A DNA stretch of 5,404 nt from CANLBN01 sp047634655 (GTDB lineage: Bacteria > Pseudomonadota > Gammaproteobacteria > Pseudomonadales > Cellvibrionaceae), in assembly GCA_047634655.1 (NCBI GenBank), contig JBLIHY010000111.1:1-5404 (forward strand). Direction: 5' to 3'. Shown here piece by piece: positions 1 through 5,404 of this stretch (position 1 is the first letter of the stretch; the number at the start of each line of letters is the position of its first letter). The notes under the pieces were generated by a model. That model made no database searches and had not been told where the DNA came from. It saw only the letters and a program-made list of their open reading frames with translations. The position numbers and the translations under genes were made by a program.

Positions 1-616
1 CTACCAGCGCGTCCTGGGAAAGTGGCACAATATCGGTCTCGGCCAACTCTTGTGCCTCAGCACGCGCCAACTGCAAGATAATCTGCTCCGTTTCCGCGGA
101 GGGATAGCCAATATTAACCTTCATCAAGAAGCGATCTAACTGGGCTTCCGGCAGTGGATAGGTTCCCTCTTGCTCCAGTGGATTTTGAGTAGCCATAACC
201 AAAAATAACGACGGCAGCGGATAGGTCTTGTTGCCGACGCTGACTTGGCCTTCGGCCATTGCTTCCAGCAGGGCCGACTGCACCTTAGCAGGCGCCCGAT
301 TAATTTCATCGGCGAGGATTAAGTTGTGAAAAATCGGGCCCGCTTGAAACTCAAAACAATGCTCCTGCGGCCGGTAAATGTCAGTCCCGGTAATATCGCT
401 GGGTAATAGATCCGGGGTAAATTGTATTCGCTGAAAGTCGCCCTCAATACCCATCGCCAGTTGTTTAATGGCTTTGGTTTTCGCGAGGCCCGGGGCGCCC
501 TCGACGAGGAGATGGCCATCGGCCAGCAGAGCAATCAATAGACGATCGATCAGAGGCTCCTGACCGACGATGTGTTTTTGTAACCAATTGCGTAGTGTTT
601 CCAAACCTTGATTCAT
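1..616 (-). CDS. MoxR-family AAA+ ATPase, N-terminal two thirds (runs off the window)
   Basis: I translated this by hand: 205 codons are open from an ATG at 616 to the window edge, so the C-terminus is missing (MoxR proteins are usually a little over 300 residues). Visible AAA+ motifs are Walker A GAPGLAKT (residues 40-47), Walker B LILADE (99-104) followed by the MoxR-typical INRAPAKVQSALLEAM stretch, sensor-1 region ATQNP (142-146), and EGTYPLPEAQLDRF (150-163). These are the hallmarks of MoxR ATPases, cytoplasmic chaperone-like ATPases that usually work with VWA-domain proteins to mature or activate other complexes. The actual client is not shown here; DUF58 and VWA genes often follow and would lie beyond position 1. 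The start lies 8 nt after the hflD stop and has no clear Shine-Dalgarno sequence, which suggests translational coupling. Family assignment is firm; the specific role is unknown. Confidence 0.93.
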   Translation of the reverse strand, partial: MNQGLETLRNWLQKHIVGQEPLIDRLLIALLADGHLLVEGAPGLAKTKAIKQLAMGIEGDFQRIQFTPDLLPSDITGTDIYRPQEHCFEFQAGPIFHNLILADEINRAPAKVQSALLEAMAEGQVSVGNKTYPLPSLFLVMATQNPLEQEGTYPLPEAQLDRFLMKVNIGYPSAETEQIILQLARAEAQELAETDIVPLSQDALV

Positions 617-624
617 AAGAAAAA

Positions 625-1299
625 TTAACCATCGAGTTGATCTTGTTTGGCCGATTTCAACCAATAAGCGGCCGTATTATGTAGTTGCCGACGTTTTAAA
701 AAGACTTTCAGACGGCTGCCGCCCAGTTGCCGCCACAATACCGCCGAGCGCACGGCGGCAAATAGTAAAGTGCGGATTTGGTTGGCAATACGCGGCTGCT
801 GCAGATGTTGATAATCGCCCATTACCTGTATTCGAAAACTGAAAGTGCTAATAGTGTCGGAATAAATATCCGCTAATCCACCGATTACATTGTCGTGAGT
901 TAGCGAAAAATGCTCGGCCTGCTGCTGACTTTTTTTGAGTCGCGAGGCAATAACATCCAACATTGAGGCGTGTTTGATTAAGCGCTTTTGTAAGTACAGG
1001 ATACCGATAACATAGCGAACGATATCCGCCCCGCGCTGCTGTCTATTGGTGCGCCCGAGAACGTCGAAGACCAGTTGCAGACCTGTACTCAGATTTCCAA
1101 CACGGCCACCATAAACTTCCAAAGTATCCAACGGATTCTGACAATATAGACTACTGACAGCCAACTCCATATTTTTAGTATCGACCTGCCCACTTTTCGC
1201 CAATTGTTCTACCAGGGCGACGAACTGAAAAATAGCGGCCAGAGCGATGACCTGATCGGACAAATGAGGGGGCGGTGTTGTTGTACTATTCACGATCAC
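625..1299 (-). CDS. hflD: High frequency lysogenization protein HflD homologue
   Basis: The product is 224 residues, against 213 in E. coli HflD (YcfC), and I recognise the family along its length: an N-terminal helix with ALAAIFQFVALVEQLA (residues 19-34), EVYGG (61-65), RYVIGILYLQKRL (95-107), LADIYSDTIS (142-151), RIQVMGD (156-162) and AAVRSAVLWRQLGG (181-194). HflD is a mostly helical, membrane-associated protein; in E. coli it binds the lambda CII activator and influences lysogeny, while its host role is unclear. The start is uncertain. A GTG at 1299 gives the longest form, but it has no ribosome site. An in-frame GTG at 1293 has GAGAG five bases upstream and may be the true start. Either leaves several extra N-terminal residues compared with E. 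coli. The gene is followed after 8 nt by the MoxR gene; the usual mnmA and purB neighbours are not adjacent, because upstream lies a repeat-rich gap and then nhaA. Confidence 0.93.
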   Translation of the reverse strand: MIVNSTTTPPPHLSDQVIALAAIFQFVALVEQLAKSGQVDTKNMELAVSSLYCQNPLDTLEVYGGRVGNLSTGLQLVFDVLGRTNRQQRGADIVRYVIGILYLQKRLIKHASMLDVIASRLKKSQQQAEHFSLTHDNVIGGLADIYSDTISTFSFRIQVMGDYQHLQQPRIANQIRTLLFAAVRSAVLWRQLGGSRLKVFLKRRQLHNTAAYWLKSAKQDQLDG

Positions 1300-1320
1300 T
1301 CTCGGAGGTTATTAATTGAG

Positions 1321-1336
1321 GCCTTTGCGCGAGGGC
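1321..1336 (+). repeat. Copy of the CCTTTGC motif, hflD-proximal end
   Basis: GCCTTTGCGCGAGGGC here resembles GCCTTTGCAAGGG at 1564-1576 in the same orientation, and the arms of the hairpin at 1423-1454 (CCCTTTTGCAC). The pair at 1321 and 1564 brackets about 240 bp. Such repeated, partly symmetric ends would fit the terminal sequences of a small non-autonomous element, but there is no transposase in the window and no target-site duplication that I can see. Confidence 0.4.
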
Positions 1337-1422
1337 TCTGGTGTCTGGATACTGAGTTGCTATGAGCTATTACCAAGTTTGGCGATAAATAGTTTACTTT
1401 ATCGTCGATCAATGAAATCTCA

Positions 1423-1454
1423 CCCTTTTGCACAAACCGGCCCGTGCAAAAGGG
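1423..1454. repeat. Inverted repeat with 11-bp perfect arms and 10-nt loop
   Basis: The arms are CCCTTTTGCAC (1423-1433) and GTGCAAAAGGG (1444-1454), separated by AAACCGGCCC. Pairing is perfect over 11 bp and does not extend outwards (A1422 faces C1455). Neither strand has a T-run after the stem, so it does not look like an intrinsic terminator. Each arm is a version of the CCTTT(T)GC motif also found as single copies at 1322 and 1565, so this may be two motif copies head to head. Confidence 0.85.
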
Positions 1455-1505
1455 CCTCTGTCAAAGTGAACCAAGGAGTGAGAACTGCGGCGGGATCGAA
1501 CTTTG

Positions 1506-1549
1506 ATTTTTCGGACACACCGCCTCCTGAGGCGGTGTGTCCGAAAAAT
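1506..1549. repeat. 44-bp palindrome: 21-bp perfect arms around a 2-nt centre
   Basis: The left arm (1506-1526) starts ATTTTTCGGACACACC and the right arm (1529-1549) ends with GGTGTGTCCGAAAAAT; every base pairs, with only C1527-T1528 between them. The 15-bp GC-rich core is flanked by T5 on the left and A5 on the right. This is the reverse of a bidirectional terminator, where A's precede and T's follow the stem, so on either strand the stem is followed by A's rather than U's. On the minus strand the centre contains AGGAGG, locked in the stem. It lies about 95 bp past the nhaA stop. It could be a protein-binding site, an element end, or an RNA-stabilising hairpin; its function is not determinable here. 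Confidence 0.92.
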
Positions 1550-1563
1550 ACGCTGTTGCTCAA

Positions 1564-1576
1564 GCCTTTGCAAGGG
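1564..1576 (+). repeat. Copy of the CCTTTGC motif, nhaA-proximal end
   Basis: GCCTTTGCAAGGG is the second single copy of the motif seen at 1321. It is itself partly symmetric (CCTT, TGC, AAGG). It lies between the 44-bp palindrome and the nhaA stop. See the copy at 1321 for the possible relationship. Confidence 0.4.
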
Positions 1577-1644
1577 AGTGCTGAGACAATGCGCTACGGC
1601 ATCCCCAAAATTTCACTATCCATTACTATCATCTAGAGACACCG

Positions 1645-2829
1645 CTAGACCGACGATTTCCCCTTCAAAGAAACTCGTAGGACTAAATACCCGAGGATTC
1701 CAGAAAAGAGCGACCCCAAAAGGATACCCAATCGCTCATCGACAACCTGGTTAATTCCCGTTCCTTCAAAGGCCAGTGAACCGATGAATAGACTCATGGT
1801 AAAGCCAACGCCACAGAGACAGGCGACGCCAAAAAGTGGAAGCCAACTCATGTTGAACGGAAAGCGAGCCCAACCCATTTTAATGGCCAGCGAACAAAGG
1901 CCAAAAATTCCAACTTGTTTGCCAAAAAATAGACCCAGGGCAATGCCCAGGGGAACGGGATGTAATATCTGCTCCAGTCCAACGTCGAGGAGATAAATGC
2001 CGGCGTTGCAGAAAGCGAATATCGGCAGAATGATATACGACACCAGTGAGTGCAGTTCGTGTTCCAGTTTTTTTAAAGGCGAGCCTTTGGTTTTTTTACA
2101 ATGCAAGGGAATAAACATCGCCAATATCACACCGGTCAGGGTGGCGTGAACGCCAGACTTAAGCATTGCCACCCACATAATAAAGCCGATGATCAAGTAG
2201 TAGCGCTTTTTGGTAATCTCGCTACGATTCATGAAAAACAAGATTACTATACAGGCAGCGCAAACCAGCAGAGCCACTGGCGATACGCTACTCGTGTAAA
2301 AAATAGCGATGATAACAATAGCGCCTATATCGTCGAAGATCGCCAAAGAGGTCAAAAATACTTTCAAACTGGTAGGCACTCGGGAGCCCAACAGGGTGAG
2401 AATCCCCAGAGCGAAAGCAATGTCAGTCGCGGCTGGAATCGCCCATCCCCGAAGCGCCTCGGGATTGTCCTTATTGAACGCTATATAAATTAGTGCGGGG
2501 AAAAGCATACCACCGATCGCGCCTACCCCGGGAAGGATAATGTTGTTGCGATCGGATAATTCGCCATCCAAAAATTCACGCTTCAGCTCTAATCCCACTA
2601 GCAGAAAGAACAGCGTCATCAAGCCGTCGTTTACCCACAGCAGTAATGGCTTTTGGATCTCAAGGGCACCGACGGCTACGAAAACCGGGGTATCCACCAG
2701 CAAATTGTAATAAGTCCGCAGGGGCGTGTTAGCCACGATTATAGCGAGCACGGCGGCAATCATCAGCAAGGTCCCTGGGGCCGCTTTGTGGTGAAGCAAT
2801 TTTTTTATTGCGATGATGGGTTGGTTCAT
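1645..2829 (-). CDS. nhaA: Na+/H+ antiporter NhaA
   Basis: At 394 residues it matches the family length (E. coli 388). NhaA is an inner-membrane antiporter that expels one Na+ or Li+ for two H+, supporting sodium tolerance and alkaline pH homeostasis. The protein is almost entirely hydrophobic segments, consistent with the family's 12 helices. Key residues are all present: D136 in PAATDIAFALG (E. coli D133), D166-D167 in AIFDDIGAI (D163/D164, the ion site), and K304 in FFGKQVGIF (K300). The pH-sensing region residues E81, E85, H228 in SGVHATLTG and E256 in LEHELH correspond to E78, E82, H225 and E252. The ATG start is supported by AAGG at 2840-2837, seven bases upstream. It stands between a thiamin operon and hflD with 116 bp and 345 bp gaps, so it is probably its own transcription unit. 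No NhaR-type regulator gene is in view. The gene appears intact and functional. Confidence 0.97.
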   Translation of the reverse strand: MNQPIIAIKKLLHHKAAPGTLLMIAAVLAIIVANTPLRTYYNLLVDTPVFVAVGALEIQKPLLLWVNDGLMTLFFLLVGLELKREFLDGELSDRNNIILPGVGAIGGMLFPALIYIAFNKDNPEALRGWAIPAATDIAFALGILTLLGSRVPTSLKVFLTSLAIFDDIGAIVIIAIFYTSSVSPVALLVCAACIVILFFMNRSEITKKRYYLIIGFIMWVAMLKSGVHATLTGVILAMFIPLHCKKTKGSPLKKLEHELHSLVSYIILPIFAFCNAGIYLLDVGLEQILHPVPLGIALGLFFGKQVGIFGLCSLAIKMGWARFPFNMSWLPLFGVACLCGVGFTMSLFIGSLAFEGTGINQVVDERLGILLGSLFSGILGYLVLRVSLKGKSSV

Positions 2830-2883
2830 AGTGAAACCTTGGTAGATTGAATGACCTAAATTATTAGGAGAAAACTTTATTTA

Positions 2884-2896
2884 GAGAAAATTTCTC
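2884..2896. promoter_or_regulatory. Small inverted repeat in the nhaA leader, possible operator or promoter region
   Basis: GAGAAA and TTTCTC flank a single A about 55-67 bases upstream of the nhaA ATG, inside an AT-rich 116-bp spacer. On the minus strand the surrounding sequence offers TTTTGA and, 16 bases later, TAAATA as a poor -35/-10 pair overlapping this repeat. The spacer is the natural place for an nhaA promoter, because the upstream operon seems to end at the palindrome at 2925-2946. The match to sigma70 consensus is weak and the repeat is short. Confidence 0.25.
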
Positions 2897-2924
2897 AACT
2901 CAAAAGGTGAGACAATAAATCGAC

Positions 2925-2946
2925 AAATAGCTTCTAGAAGCTATTT
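2925..2946 (-). terminator. 22-bp perfect palindrome after the thiF-like gene, probable terminator
   Basis: AAATAGCTTCTAGAAGCTATTT is self-complementary over all 22 bases and its last base overlaps the stop codon (TGA, 2948-2946). As minus-strand RNA it would fold into a 9-bp stem with a CUAG loop, an A-rich 5' arm and a U-rich 3' arm, followed by GUCGAUUUAUU. That is the polarity of an intrinsic terminator, though the stem has few GC pairs and the U-tract is short and interrupted, so it may terminate weakly. A dimeric-protein binding site is the alternative. Confidence 0.45.
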
Positions 2947-4076
2947 CAGTAAGATTTCTGCTCGAGGGAAGACTTCAACATTTCGACAATTCCGCCGCGA
3001 ACACTCTTGGCATTGAGACCGTGTTGCGCGAGCAACTTGGCGGCTTTGTCGCTTCTTACACCACTCTGACAATAGCAGATGAGCGTCTGCTGTTTATCAA
3101 AGGTTGCCACATGCTGGATTAGCTGATCCAGAGGAATCCACTCTCCCCCCAGGTGGAAAGCAGATCGCTCCGCGTGACTTCGAACATCCAGGACTCGAGC
3201 GGACGAGTGATCGCTATCCGCCAGCGCCTTCCACTCCTTGGCAGTGATCGTGCTGGGCGCGCCCTCATCGCTGGAACAAAAGTGATCAAAACGGTTAATC
3301 TGACCGTTATCAGTGACCGATGGTTCAACTGAACCACACTGGGGACAGTGACTACTTTTCGCCAGTTGAATGCGGCGAAAAGACAAATCCAGAGCCTCTA
3401 CCAAAAGGAGATGATTCTCCAGAGGAGTCTCTAAATTGATTAAGTATTTGATAGCTTCGTTAGCTTGCAAAGTACCCAACAGGCCGGGAAGTACTCCCAA
3501 CACACCGGCGTCATTGCAGTCGGCTGCGTCCTGAGGCGCTTCCGGAAACAAACAGCGGAAACACGCGGACTGTTCGGTAAACAGCGCACACTGACCGGAA
3601 AAACGAAAAATACTGGCAAATAACCAGGGAATGCGGCGTTCTCGACAAGTATCGTTGATTAAGTAGCGGGTGGCGAAGTTATCTGTGCAATCGATCACTA
3701 AGTCTTTGTCATCGAACCACTGCTGAATATTTTCGTGAGTAAGGTATGCGTTAATTCCGACAACCTCAATTTCGGGATTTAAGGCAACTAACCGCTCTCG
3801 TGCACACTGCGCCTTCGGCTGACCAATCTGTTCACTGGAAAAAATAATTTGTCGTTGTAGGTTAGTGAGCTCGACGCAATCACCGTCAATTATCGTTATT
3901 TGTCCCACACCTGCGGCGGCCAAATAGAGTAAAACGGGGGATCCCAATCCGCCAGCGCCCACGACCAAAACCTTGGAGTTTTTCAAGCGCTGTTGGCCCG
4001 CTACTGCTATTTGAGGCAGTTGAAGATGGCGGGTATAACGCAGCCATTCACTGGCGGAAAAAGTAGCTTGAGACAT
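2946..4076 (-). CDS. ThiF/MoeB-family adenylyltransferase with C-terminal rhodanese domain
   Basis: This 376-residue cytoplasmic enzyme has two domains. Residues 1-250 are an E1-like adenylyltransferase: nucleotide loop GAGGLG (40-45), DGDCVELTNLQRQ (64-76) with R75, K88, and CTDN (130-133) with D132. The zinc cysteines are C172/C175 (CFRC) and C244/C247 (CPQC), and C187 matches the cysteine position of E. coli MoeB. Residues about 274-370 are a rhodanese domain with active-site loop CQSGVRS, catalytic C336. Such enzymes adenylate the C-terminal glycine of a small ubiquitin-like sulfur carrier (ThiS or MoaD) and can load sulfur through the rhodanese cysteine. Starting 8 nt after the ThiD-ThiE stop, it most likely serves ThiS in thiazole synthesis, although by sequence alone MoeB (molybdopterin) is equally possible or it may serve both. 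No convincing Shine-Dalgarno precedes the ATG, so translation may be coupled to the upstream gene. Confidence 0.9.
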   Translation of the reverse strand: MSQATFSASEWLRYTRHLQLPQIAVAGQQRLKNSKVLVVGAGGLGSPVLLYLAAAGVGQITIIDGDCVELTNLQRQIIFSSEQIGQPKAQCARERLVALNPEIEVVGINAYLTHENIQQWFDDKDLVIDCTDNFATRYLINDTCRERRIPWLFASIFRFSGQCALFTEQSACFRCLFPEAPQDAADCNDAGVLGVLPGLLGTLQANEAIKYLINLETPLENHLLLVEALDLSFRRIQLAKSSHCPQCGSVEPSVTDNGQINRFDHFCSSDEGAPSTITAKEWKALADSDHSSARVLDVRSHAERSAFHLGGEWIPLDQLIQHVATFDKQQTLICYCQSGVRSDKAAKLLAQHGLNAKSVRGGIVEMLKSSLEQKSY

Positions 4077-4084
4077 GGCGAGAT

Positions 4085-5404
4085 TCAGTGGTGAGTAGAA
4101 TGAGCCTGGAATTGAGAAACAAAATCTCTAGCCTGCGATCCAGGATTTTCCGCCTCGGTAATTGCGGTGATCATGGCAATACCGTCAACACCGGTGGCTG
4201 CAACAGAGGCGAAACGTTCCCCGTTGATACCGCCGATAGCGACCAGGGGATAGCTGAGCAATTTCTGCCAGTAATTTAGACCGTCGATACCGTGGGGAAT
4301 CCACGGCATATCTTTAGTGGTAGTGTGAAAAACCGGACCACAGGCCATATAGGAAGGCCGGTAGCCATGAGCTCTGGCCACCTCGTAATGGCAATGCGTG
4401 CTGATTCCCAGCCGCAGCCCGGCGCGATAAATTTGTTCGGTATCGGCAGTGTCCAGATCCTCCTGACCCAAATGCACACCGTAAGCCCGGTGGATAATTG
4501 CCAAGCGCCAGTGGTCGTTAATAAAAAGACGGATACGATGGATTTTTGCCAATGCAACCGCTTGCTCAATCTCCTTGGAGAGCGTCTCGCCTTGTAGGTC
4601 TTTCACGCGCAACTGCACCGTGGTGACACCGGCGTCAGCTAGGATTTTAATCCAGCCTGCACGATTCACTACCGGATATAAAGCCAGTAACGGCGGCTGA
4701 CAATCAGCAAAAGGTTTTGTGTCGAGCCGGCTTAATGGCGTGTGCGAAAGTACGGGCAAGTCACACTGCGAATTTGGGAACTGTCGAATAGAGACGGGAC
4801 CATACTCGCTTTCGACCCCGTAAGCATGGCGCAGCCCCTGAGAGATAGCCATTTTGCCAATGACAAGCGCATCGTAAAGTGAATAATTGATCGCCAGGGC
4901 ACTGGCAATGGCCGACGCCAGAGCACAGCCGCTTCCGCGACAATAAGCAGTGGAAACAGGTTCGCTAGCAAGCCAGAATGACTTTTTCCCATCGGTAAAA
5001 TAGTCTTGGATCGGCTGGTTATTGTTCCAGGGAAAGTGCCCACCCTTAATCAGTACCGCATTGGAACCCATAGACAGAATGCTGTCAGCGGCCGCTTCGA
5101 TTGCAGCGGTGGTGTTAATTTGACTGCCCACCAGCTTCGCCGCCTCGTGAATATTGGGTGTCAACAAGGTTGTCCGGGGAAGCAAGTGTTGCCGAACGGA
5201 TTGCACCAGCTCATCGTTCAAAAACGTTTCACCACTGCTGCTGGAAAACACGGTATCGAGCACTGAGGGAACCGCTGCTTTATCCAGAAAATCGCGGATA
5301 GTGAGAACTTGTTGAAGACTTGCGATTAACCCTATCTTAACCGCCTTGTACGGCAAGGATTCGATAGCCTGTAGCTGACTTATGAAGACCTGGTGGTCCA
5401 CGGC
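4085..5404 (-). CDS. thiDE: Fused ThiD-ThiE: HMP(-P) kinase / thiamine-phosphate synthase (5' end outside window)
   Basis: The frame is open to the window edge. A GTG at 5401 is internal, because about 70 N-terminal residues of ThiD are missing. Numbering from that codon, the kinase half (about 1-210) shows KIGLIAS (22-28), LDTVFSSSSGE (48-58), LTPNIHEA (80-87), LIKGGH (117-122) and the anion-hole loop CRGSGC with catalytic C159, in the GSGC form rather than the GTGC of E. coli. The ThiE half (about 238-430) shows LYPVV, QLRVKD (263-268), LFINDHWRLAI, GVHLGQEDL (308-316), STH (334-336), GPVFHTTTK (355-363) and AIGGI (388-392), very close to E. coli ThiE. Together the halves phosphorylate hydroxymethylpyrimidine to the diphosphate and couple it to thiazole phosphate, giving thiamin phosphate. 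The linker is about 210-237. The gene heads a tight pair with the E1-like gene. A TPP riboswitch, if any, would lie beyond 5404. Confidence 0.95.
   Translation of the reverse strand, partial: AVDHQVFISQLQAIESLPYKAVKIGLIASLQQVLTIRDFLDKAAVPSVLDTVFSSSSGETFLNDELVQSVRQHLLPRTTLLTPNIHEAAKLVGSQINTTAAIEAAADSILSMGSNAVLIKGGHFPWNNNQPIQDYFTDGKKSFWLASEPVSTAYCRGSGCALASAIASALAINYSLYDALVIGKMAISQGLRHAYGVESEYGPVSIRQFPNSQCDLPVLSHTPLSRLDTKPFADCQPPLLALYPVVNRAGWIKILADAGVTTVQLRVKDLQGETLSKEIEQAVALAKIHRIRLFINDHWRLAIIHRAYGVHLGQEDLDTADTEQIYRAGLRLGISTHCHYEVARAHGYRPSYMACGPVFHTTTKDMPWIPHGIDGLNYWQKLLSYPLVAIGGINGERFASVAATGVDGIAMITAITEAENPGSQARDFVSQFQAHSTHH

Larger units (their letters stand above)
1300..1644. other. Repeat-rich intergenic region between nhaA and hflD
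   Basis: This 345-bp gap has no gene I can support. It holds two strong inverted repeats (1423-1454 and 1506-1549), a smaller one (CGATAAA at 1383-1389 against TTTATCG at 1398-1404), and four copies of a CCTTT(T)GC motif at 1322-1328, 1423-1431, 1454-1446 (minus strand) and 1565-1571. The hflD promoter must lie here if that gene is not read through from nhaA; a weak candidate on the minus strand is TTGATC followed about 15 bases later by TATTTA (around 1412-1387), which I do not rate highly. No stem followed by a U-run is seen after the nhaA stop. Open frames on both strands across the gap appear to be by-products of the repeats. My reading, as inference, is that the gap carries remnants of small palindromic or insertion-type elements. 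Confidence 0.75.

Noticed and set aside
1506..1549. Intrinsic bidirectional terminator between nhaA and hflD.
   Set aside because: The T-run lies before and the A-run after the stem on each strand, so no U-tail follows the hairpin. Kept as a palindrome of unknown role.
1316..1636. Plus-strand 106-codon open frame (and an overlapping 83-codon frame from 1503) across the nhaA-hflD gap.
   Set aside because: It starts with TTG without a ribosome site, runs through both hairpins, has no recognisable domain, and its composition looks like translated repeat sequence. The overlapping frame also runs into nhaA.
1300..1644. tRNA, small RNA gene or CRISPR-like array in the repeat-rich gap.
   Set aside because: No cloverleaf or regularly spaced direct repeats can be seen; the repeats are few, irregularly spaced and partly inverted.
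2101..2493. Plus-strand 130-codon open frame inside nhaA.
   Set aside because: It is antisense to a fully conserved NhaA region containing the ion-site aspartates and encodes a low-complexity polar protein with no recognisable family.
4276..4569. Minus-strand 97-codon frame and other alternative frames within the ThiE/ThiD coding region.
   Set aside because: They overlap the well-supported ThiD-ThiE frame entirely and show no domain of their own.
5399..5401. GTG as the start codon of the ThiD-ThiE gene.
   Set aside because: The frame stays open upstream to the window edge, and ThiD needs about 70 more N-terminal residues with its substrate-binding segment, so this GTG is an internal valine.

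Overview
The window reads as an ordinary chromosomal housekeeping segment of a gammaproteobacterium. The main pointer is hflD, a family known essentially from Gammaproteobacteria. The E. coli-like ThiE half and NhaA agree with this. Genus cannot be fixed from the sequence. All five recognisable genes lie on the minus strand, so transcription runs from position 5404 towards 1.

Layout in transcription order: (1) 5404-4085, a ThiD-ThiE fusion (HMP/HMP-P kinase plus thiamine-phosphate synthase), whose N-terminus is cut off by the window edge; (2) 4076-2946, a ThiF/MoeB-type E1-like adenylyltransferase with a C-terminal rhodanese domain, 8 nt downstream of the fusion and surely co-transcribed; (3) a 116-bp spacer with a 22-bp perfect palindrome directly after the thiF-like gene and the leader of nhaA; (4) 2829-1645, nhaA, a Na+/H+ antiporter; (5) a 345-bp non-coding gap (1300-1644) that is the oddest part of the window, with a 44-bp near-continuous palindrome, an 11-bp-arm hairpin and four copies of a CCTTT(T)GC motif; (6) 1299-625, hflD; (7) 616-1, the first 205 codons of a MoxR-type AAA+ ATPase, 8 nt after hflD.

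Functionally there are three units. The thiamin pair makes and joins thiamin precursors: ThiD phosphorylates the pyrimidine, ThiE couples it to the thiazole phosphate, and the E1-like protein probably activates the sulfur carrier for the thiazole branch. NhaA stands alone in sodium and pH homeostasis. hflD and moxR form a compact pair without their classical partners in view (mnmA/purB for hflD; DUF58/VWA genes for moxR, which may lie beyond position 1). I see no defence system, CRISPR array, tRNA, rRNA or intact transposase gene. The only material suggestive of mobile or undescribed sequence is the repeat-rich gap between nhaA and hflD.
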